In this document: positions 7,792 through 15,744 of the stretch, in pieces | Layout: the number at the start of each line of letters is the position of its first letter | How positions within the stretch are numbered: the stretch's first letter is position 1 | NCBI GenBank assembly: GCA_000437275.1 | Contig: FR899704.1 | Span: 56,422 to 80,168 of the forward strand | Source: Clostridium sp. CAG:411 | Lineage (GTDB): Bacteria; Bacillota; Clostridia; Lachnospirales; Lachnospiraceae | Reading direction: 5' to 3' | Length of the DNA: 23,747 bases | Translations under genes and position numbers: made by a program | Notes under the pieces: generated by a model | Databases searched by the model: none | The model's input: only the letters and a program-made list of their open reading frames with translations | Told to the model about the DNA's origin: nothing

Positions 7792-9545
7792 TGTGCTATG
7801 CTTTGTGCGGAAACATCCAACCTTTGTTTTGCCATTCGAAGATTTTCTACATCTGCCTCTTTTAATTTATCCAATTTACATTTGCCAATATATTTTTGCA
7901 AAGAAGCTCTGTCCCCTTTTATTTCTTTCTTTTTTGTCTTATCCAGTTGCTTTCCTGCGGCCTTCAATCCGTCTCCTGTCTTTGCAAGCAAAGCATTAGA
8001 TTCCTGCAATAATTCCATAGCTTCTACTCGTAGTTGATCAATTGCCGCATACTCCTGTGCATCTTTTTTTGCCTGTTCAATTTCCAGATCTGACATTCGA
8101 TCATTCGCTGTGATAACAATAGATTGCTGCTTTCCAGTATCTAAATCTTTTGCGAAAACCTTTAAAATTCCATTTGTATCAATATCAAAAGTCACTTCAA
8201 TCTGTGGCACTCCTGCAGGTGCCTTTTTTATTCCTTTCAAGCGAAATTTTCCTATTGTTTTGTTATCTTTTGCCATAGGTCGTTCTCCCTGTAAAACATG
8301 GATATCCACATTTCTCTGATAAGGCATGGCAGTAGAAAATATTTTGGAATATTTGGTAGGAAGCGTTGTATTTTTCTCTACTAAACGTGTCGCTACACCA
8401 CCTACCGTTTCAATCGAAAGGCTCAATGGTGTTACATCTAATAATAGTAATCCATTGCCTTTTGTTTGTGGAAGCATTTTTCCCTGTAATGTTTCCCCTA
8501 AAATTGCTGCCCCCTTAGCAACACACTCATCAGGATTAATATTTTGTGATGGTTCTTTTCCTGTTAATGTTTTGACCCTTTCCTGGACTGCCGGAATACG
8601 TGTAGAACCGCCTACTAACAAAACCTTGTCCAATTCCAGAGGCGAAATTCCTGCATCATTTAACGCCGTTTGCACTGGATATACGGTACGTTCTACAATG
8701 TCTTTTGTTAAGGTCTCAAACTGTGTACGGGTAAGGGTGGTTTCAAAATTTATGGCTCCAGCTTTTGTCTGCGTAATATAAGGCAAGGAAATCGTTGTCT
8801 CCTTTGCTGTTGACAAGGCCTTTTTTGCCTGCTCTGCTGCCTCTAATACCCTTTTCTTTGCCATAAGATCTTTTTCTATTTTTATCCCACTTTGTTCGCT
8901 AATCTGCTTTGTGATCCAATCTGCCAGTTTTTGATCAAAATCATCTCCCCCCAAGTGATTATCTCCTGCAGTAGCTAATACTTCTATAACACCCTCTCCA
9001 ATTTCAATAATGGAAACATCGAATGTTCCCCCGCCCAAATCATACACTAATACTTTTTGTGGTTCCCCATGATCTAATCCATAGGAAACAGCCGCACTGG
9101 TAGGTTCATTGATGATTCGTTTGACTTCTAGACCGGCAATTGCCCCTGCATCTTTTGTTGCCTGCCGTTGGATATCATTAAAATAGGCTGGTACAGTAAT
9201 AACGGCTTCAGAAATTGTTTCCCCCAGATACTCTTCCGCATCTTTTTTTAGTTGCATCAAAATCATAGCACTGATAATCTGTGGATTATACTCTTTTCCA
9301 TCTATTACAATCTTCCAGTCAGAACCCATATGACGTTTCACAGAACTAATCGTACGCTCTGGATTTGTTACAGCCTGTCGTTTTGCTTTTTCACCAATAT
9401 AGCGCTCTCCTTCTTTTGTAAAAGCAACAATACTAGGTGTCGTCATTCCACCTGCCATACTTGGAATCATTATGGCTTCTCCGTTTTCAATTACAGACAC
9501 ACAACTATTTGTTGTTCCTAAATCAATTCCTATCACTCTGCTCAT
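7782..9545 (-). CDS. Hsp70-family chaperone, DnaK paralogue with short C-terminal tail
   Basis: I place the start at 9545, where AAGGAG precedes MSRVIGIDLG. The longer frame adds 20 residues without a better ribosome site. The 587-aa protein has all ATPase motifs: IGIDLGTTNS (5-14), Lys70, YDLGGGTFDVS (168-178), LGGDDFD (198-204) and VGGSTRIP (311-318). The interdomain linker DVTPLSLSIET (370-380) and a complete beta substrate-binding domain follow. The lid helices end at IAQWM, so the usual roughly 50-residue disordered tail of housekeeping DnaK is missing. The gene follows a J-domain gene by 23 nt, with no grpE or hrcA beside it. It is therefore probably a specialised second Hsp70 working with that J protein. 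It refolds or remodels clients by ATP cycling in the cytoplasm. Confidence 0.93.
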   Translation of the reverse strand: MSRVIGIDLGTTNSCVSVIENGEAIMIPSMAGGMTTPSIVAFTKEGERYIGEKAKRQAVTNPERTISSVKRHMGSDWKIVIDGKEYNPQIISAMILMQLKKDAEEYLGETISEAVITVPAYFNDIQRQATKDAGAIAGLEVKRIINEPTSAAVSYGLDHGEPQKVLVYDLGGGTFDVSIIEIGEGVIEVLATAGDNHLGGDDFDQKLADWITKQISEQSGIKIEKDLMAKKRVLEAAEQAKKALSTAKETTISLPYITQTKAGAINFETTLTRTQFETLTKDIVERTVYPVQTALNDAGISPLELDKVLLVGGSTRIPAVQERVKTLTGKEPSQNINPDECVAKGAAILGETLQGKMLPQTKGNGLLLLDVTPLSLSIETVGGVATRLVEKNTTLPTKYSKIFSTAMPYQRNVDIHVLQGERPMAKDNKTIGKFRLKGIKKAPAGVPQIEVTFDIDTNGILKVFAKDLDTGKQQSIVITANDRMSDLEIEQAKKDAQEYAAIDQLRVEAMELLQESNALLAKTGDGLKAAGKQLDKTKKKEIKGDRASLQKYIGKCKLDKLKEADVENLRMAKQRLDVSAQSIAQWM

Positions 9546-9568
9546 CTTGTTCTCCTTTCTACCGCTGT

Positions 9569-10318
9569 CTATAAGCAACACATACAGCAAAGTTGTGATA
9601 AACATAAAGCATTACAACAAGATGCCGCTGTTCCACCATATCCTTGACTCTGTGTAGTATAAGAATATCCTGCACTACGCATACTCTGCAATGCCTGTAC
9701 ATAAATTCCATTTCCAGTCTCCTTTTCTACAGCCGTCTGAATCTGCTGCAACGCTACTACCGTATTTCCTTCACCATAATTTGCTAATGCACTAAGATAG
9801 TACCATCTTCCATTTCGTTCTGCACTGACTACATACATTAAAACCATAGAAGCTTCTCTATATTGGTTTTGATTTATCAGTTGAATTGCCTTAAGAAATT
9901 GCTCTGTATCTCCCGGCTGCGGCTGTGGTTTTTGTACTTCAGCAGAATAGCCACCAAATCCAAACAAATCATCAAATCCAAATCCCCAATATGTTTGTCC
10001 CTGTTGTCCAGTTCCATAAGTACCTCCATATGACTGATAGGACCCTTGGCTATTTTGCTGATAACCACCATAATTACTCTGACCTCCGTAAGCTCCCTGA
10101 CCTCCTGCATTACTTCTTCGCTGTTCTCTCTCATATTTTTCAGGATTGCTTAATCTGTCGTATGCTATATTGATTTCATTCATCTTTTCTGCCGCCTGCT
10201 CATCCCCTGGATGAAGGTCAGGGTGATACTGCTTTGCTTTTTTTCGATATGCTTTTTTTATCTCCTCTTTTGTAGCTCCCGGACTAATACCTAACACCTC
10301 ATACGGATCTTTTTCCAT
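9569..10318 (-). CDS. J-domain co-chaperone with Gly/Tyr/Gln-rich linker and Cys-rich tail
   Basis: This 249-aa protein starts with a complete J domain (about 4-67), with HPD at 32-34 and YEVLGISPGAT at the front. This is the element that stimulates Hsp70 ATPase. It lacks the CXXCXGXG zinc finger of classical DnaJ. Residues about 70-125 are rich in Gly, Tyr, Gln and Ser. Residues about 138-205 look like a TPR-type helical repeat (FLKAIQLINQNQYREA). The last 16 residues hold seven Cys (234, 235, 239, 244, 245, 247, 248). Such a tail could bind metal or form a redox or membrane-contact patch (inference). The start has AGGAG 9 nt upstream. It lies between the DUF5685 gene and the hsp70 gene, all in one direction, and is probably the dedicated partner of that Hsp70. 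Confidence 0.92.
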   Translation of the reverse strand: MEKDPYEVLGISPGATKEEIKKAYRKKAKQYHPDLHPGDEQAAEKMNEINIAYDRLSNPEKYEREQRRSNAGGQGAYGGQSNYGGYQQNSQGSYQSYGGTYGTGQQGQTYWGFGFDDLFGFGGYSAEVQKPQPQPGDTEQFLKAIQLINQNQYREASMVLMYVVSAERNGRWYYLSALANYGEGNTVVALQQIQTAVEKETGNGIYVQALQSMRSAGYSYTTQSQGYGGTAASCCNALCLSQLCCMCCL

Positions 10319-10370
10319 ATTTTATATCTCCTGTCTTTCTTTTATTTTCTATTTATATTCAAGTTCAACT

Positions 10371-11174
10371 TTACTGCTTCTTTTTCTTCCATTTCGTCCA
10401 GACACCCTGAAATAATATATTCTTGAGAATTTCCTGATCTTGAACTAACGGAAGAATATCAAAACAATAGACGGCTCTTCCCATCTCAATTTTTAAAATT
10501 TCCTCCACTTGTTCTCCCTGCACCTGGAGCTTATTGAGCGGATTATATAATCCCTTCTTCAAATCCTCCTCATAATCTACCGCTGCATCCATAATGTAAA
10601 TAAAGCGCCCCAAATCATATCCAAAATTACGAAGCGTCTCACTCCAATAATCCTCCTTATATACAAATAGTTCTGATAGCATCTCGCCTGAAAAATGAAT
10701 TGCTGCATCCGCATCTGCCTTATAATCCTGTTCCACCTGATGCAACTTCCGAAGGCTTTCCTCTACTTTCCTACATTGTCTTGGATATTGTGTCTGCAAT
10801 TGTTCATAATATTTTTTTAACTTTTTCATTCCTAGCCTTGCAATACGTTTTCCTTCATCCTTCCAATCATCTTCACATTTAAAATAAGCTAGTAAAATCG
10901 TCATATCTGCTGCATACTCTACAAAACAGTTTTCTACGGAAACTTTTGATTTTACAGCACGAAAAACACAGTGATTGGCGCTCTCACGTTCATGTGGTTC
11001 GTATAAAGAAGATAGGACAAGTGCTAAAAATGTCATATCAAAATTTAATGCAAATCGCTCCATCTGTCCATATTTTTTACGGAGCATTTTACACAATCCG
11101 CAATAAACACTTTGGTATCGAAACAGCTGTTCTTCCGATAATGTCTCTTTATTGCAACAAATTGTACCAAACAC
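10371..11174 (-). CDS. DUF5685 family protein
   Basis: A 267-aa protein with a GTG start, supported by AAGGAG 9 nt upstream. The N-terminus carries a Cys pair (6-7) in TICCNKE and then VYCGLCK (Cys25, Cys28). After these comes an acidic, helical and probably soluble body with no signal peptide or membrane segment. This pattern (MFG...NK..., YCGLC, FDMTFLALVLSSLYEP) is what I know as DUF5685, a family with no proven function. The four N-terminal Cys could bind a metal. It leads an apparent operon with the J-domain gene (52 nt downstream) and the Hsp70 gene, so a role in their chaperone cycle, or as their client, is a reasonable inference. The family call rests on pattern recall, not on a search. 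Confidence 0.75.
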   Translation of the reverse strand: MFGTICCNKETLSEEQLFRYQSVYCGLCKMLRKKYGQMERFALNFDMTFLALVLSSLYEPHERESANHCVFRAVKSKVSVENCFVEYAADMTILLAYFKCEDDWKDEGKRIARLGMKKLKKYYEQLQTQYPRQCRKVEESLRKLHQVEQDYKADADAAIHFSGEMLSELFVYKEDYWSETLRNFGYDLGRFIYIMDAAVDYEEDLKKGLYNPLNKLQVQGEQVEEILKIEMGRAVYCFDILPLVQDQEILKNILFQGVWTKWKKKKQ

Positions 11175-11199
11175 TATACCACACTCCTTCTGCCTATTT

Positions 11200-11227
11200 C
11201 ATATATAATCAATTGTAACACCCTCAA
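11200..11227 (-). promoter_or_regulatory. Candidate promoter of the DUF5685-dnaJ-hsp70 operon
   Basis: On the minus strand TTGAGG (11222-11227), 16 nt and TATATG (11200-11205) lie just upstream of the ribosome site. No CIRCE (HrcA) inverted repeat is seen here, so the operon is probably not under classical HrcA heat-shock control. Confidence 0.35.
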
Positions 11228-11310
11228 TATCCGAATTTTATTTGTGCAAATTTACTTTTCATAAACAAACTGCTTCTGACATCGTTGGTATTCACGTTTA
11301 GCACTTAATG

Positions 11311-11368
11311 AAGCAATTTCAAAACTGGTGCGAAGTCGCACCCTCGGTGCATTCATAACATATTGCTT
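11311..11368. repeat. Structured GC-rich intergenic element (nested hairpins)
   Basis: A perfect GC-rich hairpin, GGTGCGA/TCGCACC (11327-11342), with a 2-nt loop lies inside outer arms AAGCAAT (11311-11317) and ATTGCTT (11362-11368). It is much richer in GC than its AT-rich surroundings. It occupies the 370-nt gap 11175-11544 between the chemoreceptor end and the DUF5685 promoter, where nothing else but the promoter and terminator was found. It may be a degenerate dispersed repeat; no second copy is in the window. Confidence 0.4.
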
Positions 11369-11440
11369 TTAACTATAAAATTTTCTATTCTAAATTGCAA
11401 TAGAATTTATGTTTTTTTTAGAATACTTTTAGAAATACAA

Positions 11441-11479
11441 ATAAAAAAGCACTGCTATATATCTCATAATAACAGTGCT
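11441..11479 (-). terminator. Terminator of the chemoreceptor gene
   Basis: The stem AGCACTG/CAGTGCT (11448-11454 and 11473-11479) is followed on the minus strand by a run of six T's (11443-11448). It sits 66 nt past the chemoreceptor stop codon. Confidence 0.75.
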
Positions 11480-11544
11480 CTCTCATCTGTAAATTATTAA
11501 AACAGAAACAACATTTTTTTCAACGAATAACCCCCCGTTATTTA

Positions 11545-13251
11545 TTACTCTTCTGTTTTAAATTCCCTGATATCTTCGTTCATCTCTTCAGCAATCGTAT
11601 GTAATCTCTGATTCTGCTCTGATATATCATTCATGTTCTCACTCACTTCCATAACAGATGCTGTCGTTTCCTCTGTACTTGCAGCATTTTGTTGTGCAAT
11701 AGAAGCTAAATTTTGTACCGCATCAATTACATCTGCTCTAAGCTCATCCATCTGCTCTGTCTTTTCTGCAATTTTCTGAATAGATGTCATCGAATGTGTA
11801 ATTCCTTTTTCTACATCGGCAAAAGAATCGGCAGTTTGTTCAACATCCTTGTATTGCTCCTCTACCACTGCATTTACTTCTCTCATTATGTCAACCATCT
11901 TTTCAGAGTCCGTTAATAACGACTTAATAACTGCCGCAATCTGTGCTGCCGAATCATTTGACTGCTCCGCAAGTTTTTGAATCTGCGAGGCAACTACTGC
12001 AAAACCTTTTCCCTGATCCCCTGCCCTTGCTGCCTCAATGGAAGCATTTAAAGCTAACAAGTTGGTTTCCTCTGCTATATTTGTAATAATGGAAATTGCA
12101 CTTTCAATCTCCGCTGCAGATGCATTAGTTTGTATTGTTTGTTCGGAAATCTCATGTATAGCATCCTTTGTTCTCTGATTTGTTATATTTAATTTTCCGA
12201 GAATGTCCATCGCACGCTTACCTGATTTGCGCATATCTGTAGCATTTTTCTGTAGTTGTTCCATTTCATTTTTTGTATCCTCAATCATATTTCCCATAGT
12301 CAATACATTCTCTGTTGCCTTTTGTGTCTCATCAGCCTGCGAATTTGCACTTTCCGCAATTTCCTCTACGGTCTCCTGAATCTGATTTACTCTCTGTGCA
12401 GTCTCCTGAGACTTCAAACTAATCTGTTGTGCAGTTCCGTATAAATTTCCACTCTGTTGTTTTATTTCATCTACAATTCGATTCATCTTTTTTTGCAAAA
12501 TAGAAACTGTTTTTGCCATAATTCCCATTTCCGTTTTTTGTGTCGACAGCCTGTCTAATGCCTCAATGCTGGTAAGATCCATCTCCGCCAAGCAATAAAC
12601 TGCCTTTGATATTACATGTATAGGTTCTACAATCACACCAGCCAAAACAAAAGAAGCTACTCCAAACAAAATCAATAAAATAACCGATAATATGACACTT
12701 GTTGTTACCATATTGTGTAAATTACGAAAAACTTCTGCATTATCTGCTGTTAGAATTACAATAAATTTATGATCCTCTCCTATATAATAGGCTGCATATT
12801 TTTTTACATCTTTAAATAGATACTCAATAACATCCGGTTCTGGATATTTTCCTTTACTCATATCGTTTAAAATCTGTTTTACCGCATCGTTTTCAACTGG
12901 TTGTCCAATCTTTTCTGCTGTCGGATGATACAACATCGTTCCGTCTGCCGCAACTACATAGGTATAACTACTACTCATTCCTTCAATTCCCACACCAGAG
13001 GCAAACTTTTTAAGTTCACCTTTTTCTAACCCATTGGAACTATTCATCTCAATTTCTCGTCCCACAAGCGAAGCCATATCTTTCATATAATTTTTTGTAG
13101 TCGTTTCCACATTTTTTCGCATCTGCGTCATACTATTAAGCAAGCAAATCGATCCAGTCAAAAAAACAGCTACAATTGCCAGTAACATAATCTTACTTTT
13201 AATAGAATTAAAAAACGAAATTTTCTTATTCTTTTCTTTTGCTTTTTTCAT
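11545..13251 (-). CDS. Methyl-accepting chemotaxis protein (Cache ligand domain)
   Basis: I start it at 13251, where GGGGGGAAA precedes MKKAKEKNKK. The frame extends 20 codons further only to a TTG with no ribosome site. The 568-aa protein has the standard order: basic N-terminus, membrane helix 1 (20-40), an extracellular Cache-type sensor (about 42-178, with YTYVVAADGTMLYHP), membrane helix 2 (184-207), HAMP (208-262) and a long coiled-coil signalling domain. The CheA/CheW-binding hairpin tip is at 393-432 (EETNLLALNASIEAARAGD). The C-terminus has no CheR-docking pentapeptide. It would sense a small molecule outside the cell and pass the signal to CheA. No chemotaxis or flagellar gene is nearby, so it is a stand-alone receptor and its ligand is unknown. 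Confidence 0.95.
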   Translation of the reverse strand: MKKAKEKNKKISFFNSIKSKIMLLAIVAVFLTGSICLLNSMTQMRKNVETTTKNYMKDMASLVGREIEMNSSNGLEKGELKKFASGVGIEGMSSSYTYVVAADGTMLYHPTAEKIGQPVENDAVKQILNDMSKGKYPEPDVIEYLFKDVKKYAAYYIGEDHKFIVILTADNAEVFRNLHNMVTTSVILSVILLILFGVASFVLAGVIVEPIHVISKAVYCLAEMDLTSIEALDRLSTQKTEMGIMAKTVSILQKKMNRIVDEIKQQSGNLYGTAQQISLKSQETAQRVNQIQETVEEIAESANSQADETQKATENVLTMGNMIEDTKNEMEQLQKNATDMRKSGKRAMDILGKLNITNQRTKDAIHEISEQTIQTNASAAEIESAISIITNIAEETNLLALNASIEAARAGDQGKGFAVVASQIQKLAEQSNDSAAQIAAVIKSLLTDSEKMVDIMREVNAVVEEQYKDVEQTADSFADVEKGITHSMTSIQKIAEKTEQMDELRADVIDAVQNLASIAQQNAASTEETTASVMEVSENMNDISEQNQRLHTIAEEMNEDIREFKTEE

Positions 13252-13617
13252 AAATATTTCCCCCCAAAAGTTCTGCCAACCATTCTGATGTGCCTTTGTT
13301 GTTTTTTCCAAAATCTGGACATTTTTTTATATAACGCTCAAATTTTGTACGCTCATTTTCCCCATTTCCCTCCATTTCATATTTTATTAATATTTGTAAC
13401 AAAAACGTAACGAAAAATTCAAAGAAATTTTTTTCTTTTTTTCACACTTTCGTCACAACATTTTTGTACAATATACTTGCTTGGTTCATTACCAAATAAA
13501 CTTTTTTTCATTTTTTTCATACTTTTTTTCGGGATTTTCTTTAGAAGAAAATCCCTTTCTCCTTTTTATGGACACCACTCTACTTTCTTCTGATAATTCT
13601 TTTATACTGGAATTGGC
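13252..13617. other. Intergenic region upstream of the chemoreceptor
   Basis: AT-rich, with long T-runs on the plus strand. A weak minus-strand promoter (TTGAAT, 17 nt, TACAAA near 13394-13422) could serve the chemoreceptor. A perfect 10-bp hairpin lies at 13531-13555 (reported separately). The frame of the DUF308 gene stays open for 42 more codons after its stop (13489-13617), encoding a Lys/Glu-rich tail. No other gene is visible. Confidence 0.4.
13531..13563 (+). terminator. Terminator-like hairpin pointing along the plus strand
   Basis: Arms GGGATTTTCT (13531-13540) and AGAAAATCCC (13546-13555) pair perfectly around a 5-nt loop. T-rich sequence follows only on the plus strand; on the minus strand an A-run follows. 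Both flanking genes run on the minus strand, so its orientation does not fit them. Confidence 0.45.
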
Positions 13618-14232
13618 TTATTCCTTTTCTTTTGCCTCCACATCAATAATATCCTTATCATAATCACCTCGAAAGGTTTTTCTAGTCTCATAAATTTCCT
13701 GCTCAATATTTCCCATGCGAATCAATGTAAATAATTCCAATACTCCATTCATTACCAGTACAGCTCCAAAAATGCGCATAGTCAAAGAAACTCCTCTAAG
13801 AGGAAATAGGAATAAAGCTACTCCAGCTACCACAATAGCAATTGATATAGACAAATTAAACAGGCTTCCTGACACATTTCCTCGTCTCAACTGTACAGAA
13901 TGATCCAAACTGTTCAATCCAAAAATCAATATGATAAAACTAATAATTCTCGTAGTAAACTGTAAGAGTCCACCCACGTTTGTAATAAAAAAGATACCAA
14001 TCAAGCAAACAATGATACCCCAGATTAAATTTCCTTTTCCTCCCATATTTTCTCGACTGGCACGCACATATTGTAAAACATCCAGAATTCCATATACTAA
14101 AATTATAATTCCTACAACCGTAACCGCCATCCCGCTGATTTTAACTGGAAATAAAAGAAACAAGATTCCCAATATTAATGTCATTAAAGCACTGGTCAAT
14201 ACTTTTGACCTCAATTTTTTTATTAAATCCAT
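13618..14232 (-). CDS. DUF308 (HdeD-like) multi-pass membrane protein
   Basis: A 204-aa protein with about six hydrophobic helices (roughly 12-29, 33-55, 68-85, 88-107, 125-145, 150-172). A basic or polar loop (YVRASRENMGGKGN) separates two similar halves, as in the DUF308/HdeD family, whose members are linked to acid or general stress but mostly lack a proven role. The C-terminus is charged and cytoplasmic. The start is fixed by AAGGAGGG 8 nt upstream. It is a single gene with its own extended -10 promoter. The frame continues open for 42 codons past the TAA, so the tail may once have been longer. Confidence 0.85.
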   Translation of the reverse strand: MDLIKKLRSKVLTSALMTLILGILFLLFPVKISGMAVTVVGIIILVYGILDVLQYVRASRENMGGKGNLIWGIIVCLIGIFFITNVGGLLQFTTRIISFIILIFGLNSLDHSVQLRRGNVSGSLFNLSISIAIVVAGVALFLFPLRGVSLTMRIFGAVLVMNGVLELFTLIRMGNIEQEIYETRKTFRGDYDKDIIDVEAKEKE

Positions 14233-14334
14233 TTAATTCCCTCCTTTTGAATTTTTCATCGTATGATTTATTTTGTGTAGTCTTGCATATAATTAGACTA
14301 AATCACCCTATTTTTTCTTTGTTTATCAATATCT

Positions 14335-14343
14335 ATTATAGCA
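14335..14343 (-). promoter_or_regulatory. Extended -10 promoter of the DUF308 gene
   Basis: On the minus strand TGCTATAAT (14335-14343) is a perfect extended -10 with no good -35. It gives a leader of about 95 nt. It shares the 351-nt gap 14233-14583 with the divergent lrgA promoter; nothing else is clear there. Confidence 0.55.
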
Positions 14344-14459
14344 TAATTACAATTTTTTTCCATATATCTCACTTAATTTATTAATCTTTACTAGATTTTA
14401 ACCAAATTCTACACATTATGAAGTCTGTACTTTCTACTGTCCTTTTATTGATATTTTAC

Positions 14460-14488
14460 TTGAAAGGAAAATAAAACAAGACTATAAT
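14460..14488 (+). promoter_or_regulatory. Strong promoter of lrgAB
   Basis: TTGAAA (14460-14465), exactly 17 nt, and a perfect TATAAT (14483-14488). This is the best promoter match in the window. The leader is about 90 nt. Confidence 0.75.
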
Positions 14489-14527
14489 AAGAACCGATTA
14501 TAACAATATCGCACAAATTACCAAATA

Positions 14528-14551
14528 CAATCGCGATTGCAGTACGATTGC
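14528..14551 (+). promoter_or_regulatory. Palindrome and repeat in the lrgA leader
   Basis: The perfect 12-bp palindrome CAATCGCGATTG (14528-14539) is followed by a second CGATTGC (14545-14551), one helical turn after the first (14534-14540). It could be an operator downstream of the start of transcription, or a small hairpin with alternative pairing. No LytTR consensus was recognised. Confidence 0.35.
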
Positions 14552-14583
14552 TTTTATGGTGTCTTACCAAGGAGGTCTTCTTA

Positions 14584-14976
14584 ATGAAATACGTTAGACA
14601 GTTTCTAATTATTCTTTCTTTTTCTTTTGCAGGAGAGTTCTTACATACCCTGCTACCATTACCAATTCCAGCAAGCATTTATGGTATCATACTTCTATTT
14701 TTAGCATTAAACTTCAACTTACTCGCCGTAGATTCCATCCGGGAAACAAGTAATTTTTTAATTGAAATCATGCCTGTTCTCTTTATTCCTGCTGCGGTAG
14801 GTATCTTAGAAACCTGGGGCTTGATTCGTGTAAAATGGGCTTCTTATCTTGTAATCACTCTAGTTTCTACCATAATCGTAATGGTCGTATCTGGTCACGT
14901 TACACAGGCTATTATGCGTTCGGACCAAAAACAAGAAAAGCAAGAACAACAAGAAGAACAGGAAGAGGTGGCTTAG
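14584..14976 (+). CDS. lrgA: CidA/LrgA family membrane protein
   Basis: The start is set at 14584 by AAGGAGG 8 nt upstream (MKYVRQFLII). An upstream in-frame ATG lacks a ribosome site. The 130-aa protein has about four membrane helices (roughly 5-22, 29-47, 60-78, 85-107). It carries the family pattern PLPIPASIYGIILLFLAL and then a Gln/Glu-rich cytoplasmic tail. LrgA/CidA proteins are holin-like and influence murein hydrolase activity, cell death, or, in some bacteria, pyruvate transport together with LrgB. lrgB starts one nucleotide after the stop, so the two are translated together. A pyruvate role would fit the nearby pfl and ldh genes, but they are 7 kb away and this is only a suggestion. 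Confidence 0.9.
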   Translation: MKYVRQFLIILSFSFAGEFLHTLLPLPIPASIYGIILLFLALNFNLLAVDSIRETSNFLIEIMPVLFIPAAVGILETWGLIRVKWASYLVITLVSTIIVMVVSGHVTQAIMRSDQKQEKQEQQEEQEEVA

Positions 14977-14977
14977 C

Positions 14978-15670
14978 ATGAAAACAATTATACTGGATTC
15001 AACCTATTTTGGTGTTTTAATCAGTTTGGGTTCTTATTGGATTGGTACACAATTAAAAAAGAAGTGGAATATTGCCTTATTAAATCCACTTCTGATTGCA
15101 ATCATTCTTACTATGACATTTCTTGTACTGTTTCATATTGATTATGATACATACTACGAAGGTTCAAAATATATTAGTTACCTACTAACACCTGCCACAA
15201 TCTGCTTGGCAGTTCCTCTTTATGAACAATTTAAATTATTGAAGAAAAATATAAAAGCAGTAATGCTAGGTATCAGTTCTGGGGTTATTTCCAGTCTTGG
15301 TAGTGTTTTTCTTCTTGCATTATTGTTTCACTTTGATCATAAAAACTATGTTACTTTTCTCCCAAAATCTATTACTACCGCTATTGGTATGGGAGTTTCC
15401 CAAGAACTTGGTGGATACGTAGCCATCAGCACAGCTGTCATTATTATTACCGGTGTATTAGGAAATATGCTTGCTGAAACCGTTTGCAATGTATTTCGTA
15501 TTACACATCCAATCGCAAAAGGCATTGCAATTGGTAGTGCATCCCATGCAGTAGGAACCGCCCGTGCAATGGAAATGGGCGAAATAGAAGGTGCCATGAG
15601 CAGCCTTTCTATCGTAGTTTCCGGTATTTTGACTGTCATTGGTGCCAGCATATTCGCCCAACTTTTATAG
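14978..15670 (+). CDS. lrgB: LrgB family membrane protein
   Basis: A 230-aa multi-pass membrane protein with the LrgB signatures TPATICLAVPLYEQ (about 71-84), LPKSITTAIGMGVSQELGG (about 128-146) and GIAIGSASHAVGTARAMEMG (about 187-206). Several hydrophobic helices lie between. Its partner is LrgA, encoded just upstream with a 1-nt gap. The ribosome site GGAAGAGGTGG lies inside the end of lrgA. It acts in the cytoplasmic membrane in control of murein hydrolysis or in small-acid transport, depending on the species studied. The two-gene operon ends at a strong hairpin (15683-15744). No LytSR two-component genes are seen in the window. Confidence 0.95.
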   Translation: MKTIILDSTYFGVLISLGSYWIGTQLKKKWNIALLNPLLIAIILTMTFLVLFHIDYDTYYEGSKYISYLLTPATICLAVPLYEQFKLLKKNIKAVMLGISSGVISSLGSVFLLALLFHFDHKNYVTFLPKSITTAIGMGVSQELGGYVAISTAVIIITGVLGNMLAETVCNVFRITHPIAKGIAIGSASHAVGTARAMEMGEIEGAMSSLSIVVSGILTVIGASIFAQLL

Positions 15671-15682
15671 TATGATGTTTAC

Positions 15683-15744
15683 TAACAGTTCAGAAGTTGA
15701 CCTGTATATTGGGAATTTTTCAAATTACGCCTACTGAACTGTTA
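15683..15744. terminator. Bidirectional terminator between lrgB and folA
   Basis: Perfect 11-bp arms TAACAGTTCAG (15683-15693) and CTGAACTGTTA (15734-15744). On the plus strand the T-rich CAATTTTATTTTT follows. The right arm contains the folA stop codon, so both convergent genes use the same structure. Confidence 0.75.

Noticed and set aside
7782..9545. Main housekeeping dnaK of the genome
   Set aside because: No hrcA, grpE or CIRCE element, a non-classical J partner and a missing tail point to a paralogue.
9546..9605. Longer Hsp70 N-terminus (20 extra residues)
   Set aside because: The good ribosome site lies before the ATG at 9545, and the family begins at the IGIDLGTT motif.
13252..13311. 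Longer chemoreceptor start (TTG at 13311)
   Set aside because: No ribosome site; the ATG at 13251 has one and gives a normal N-terminus.
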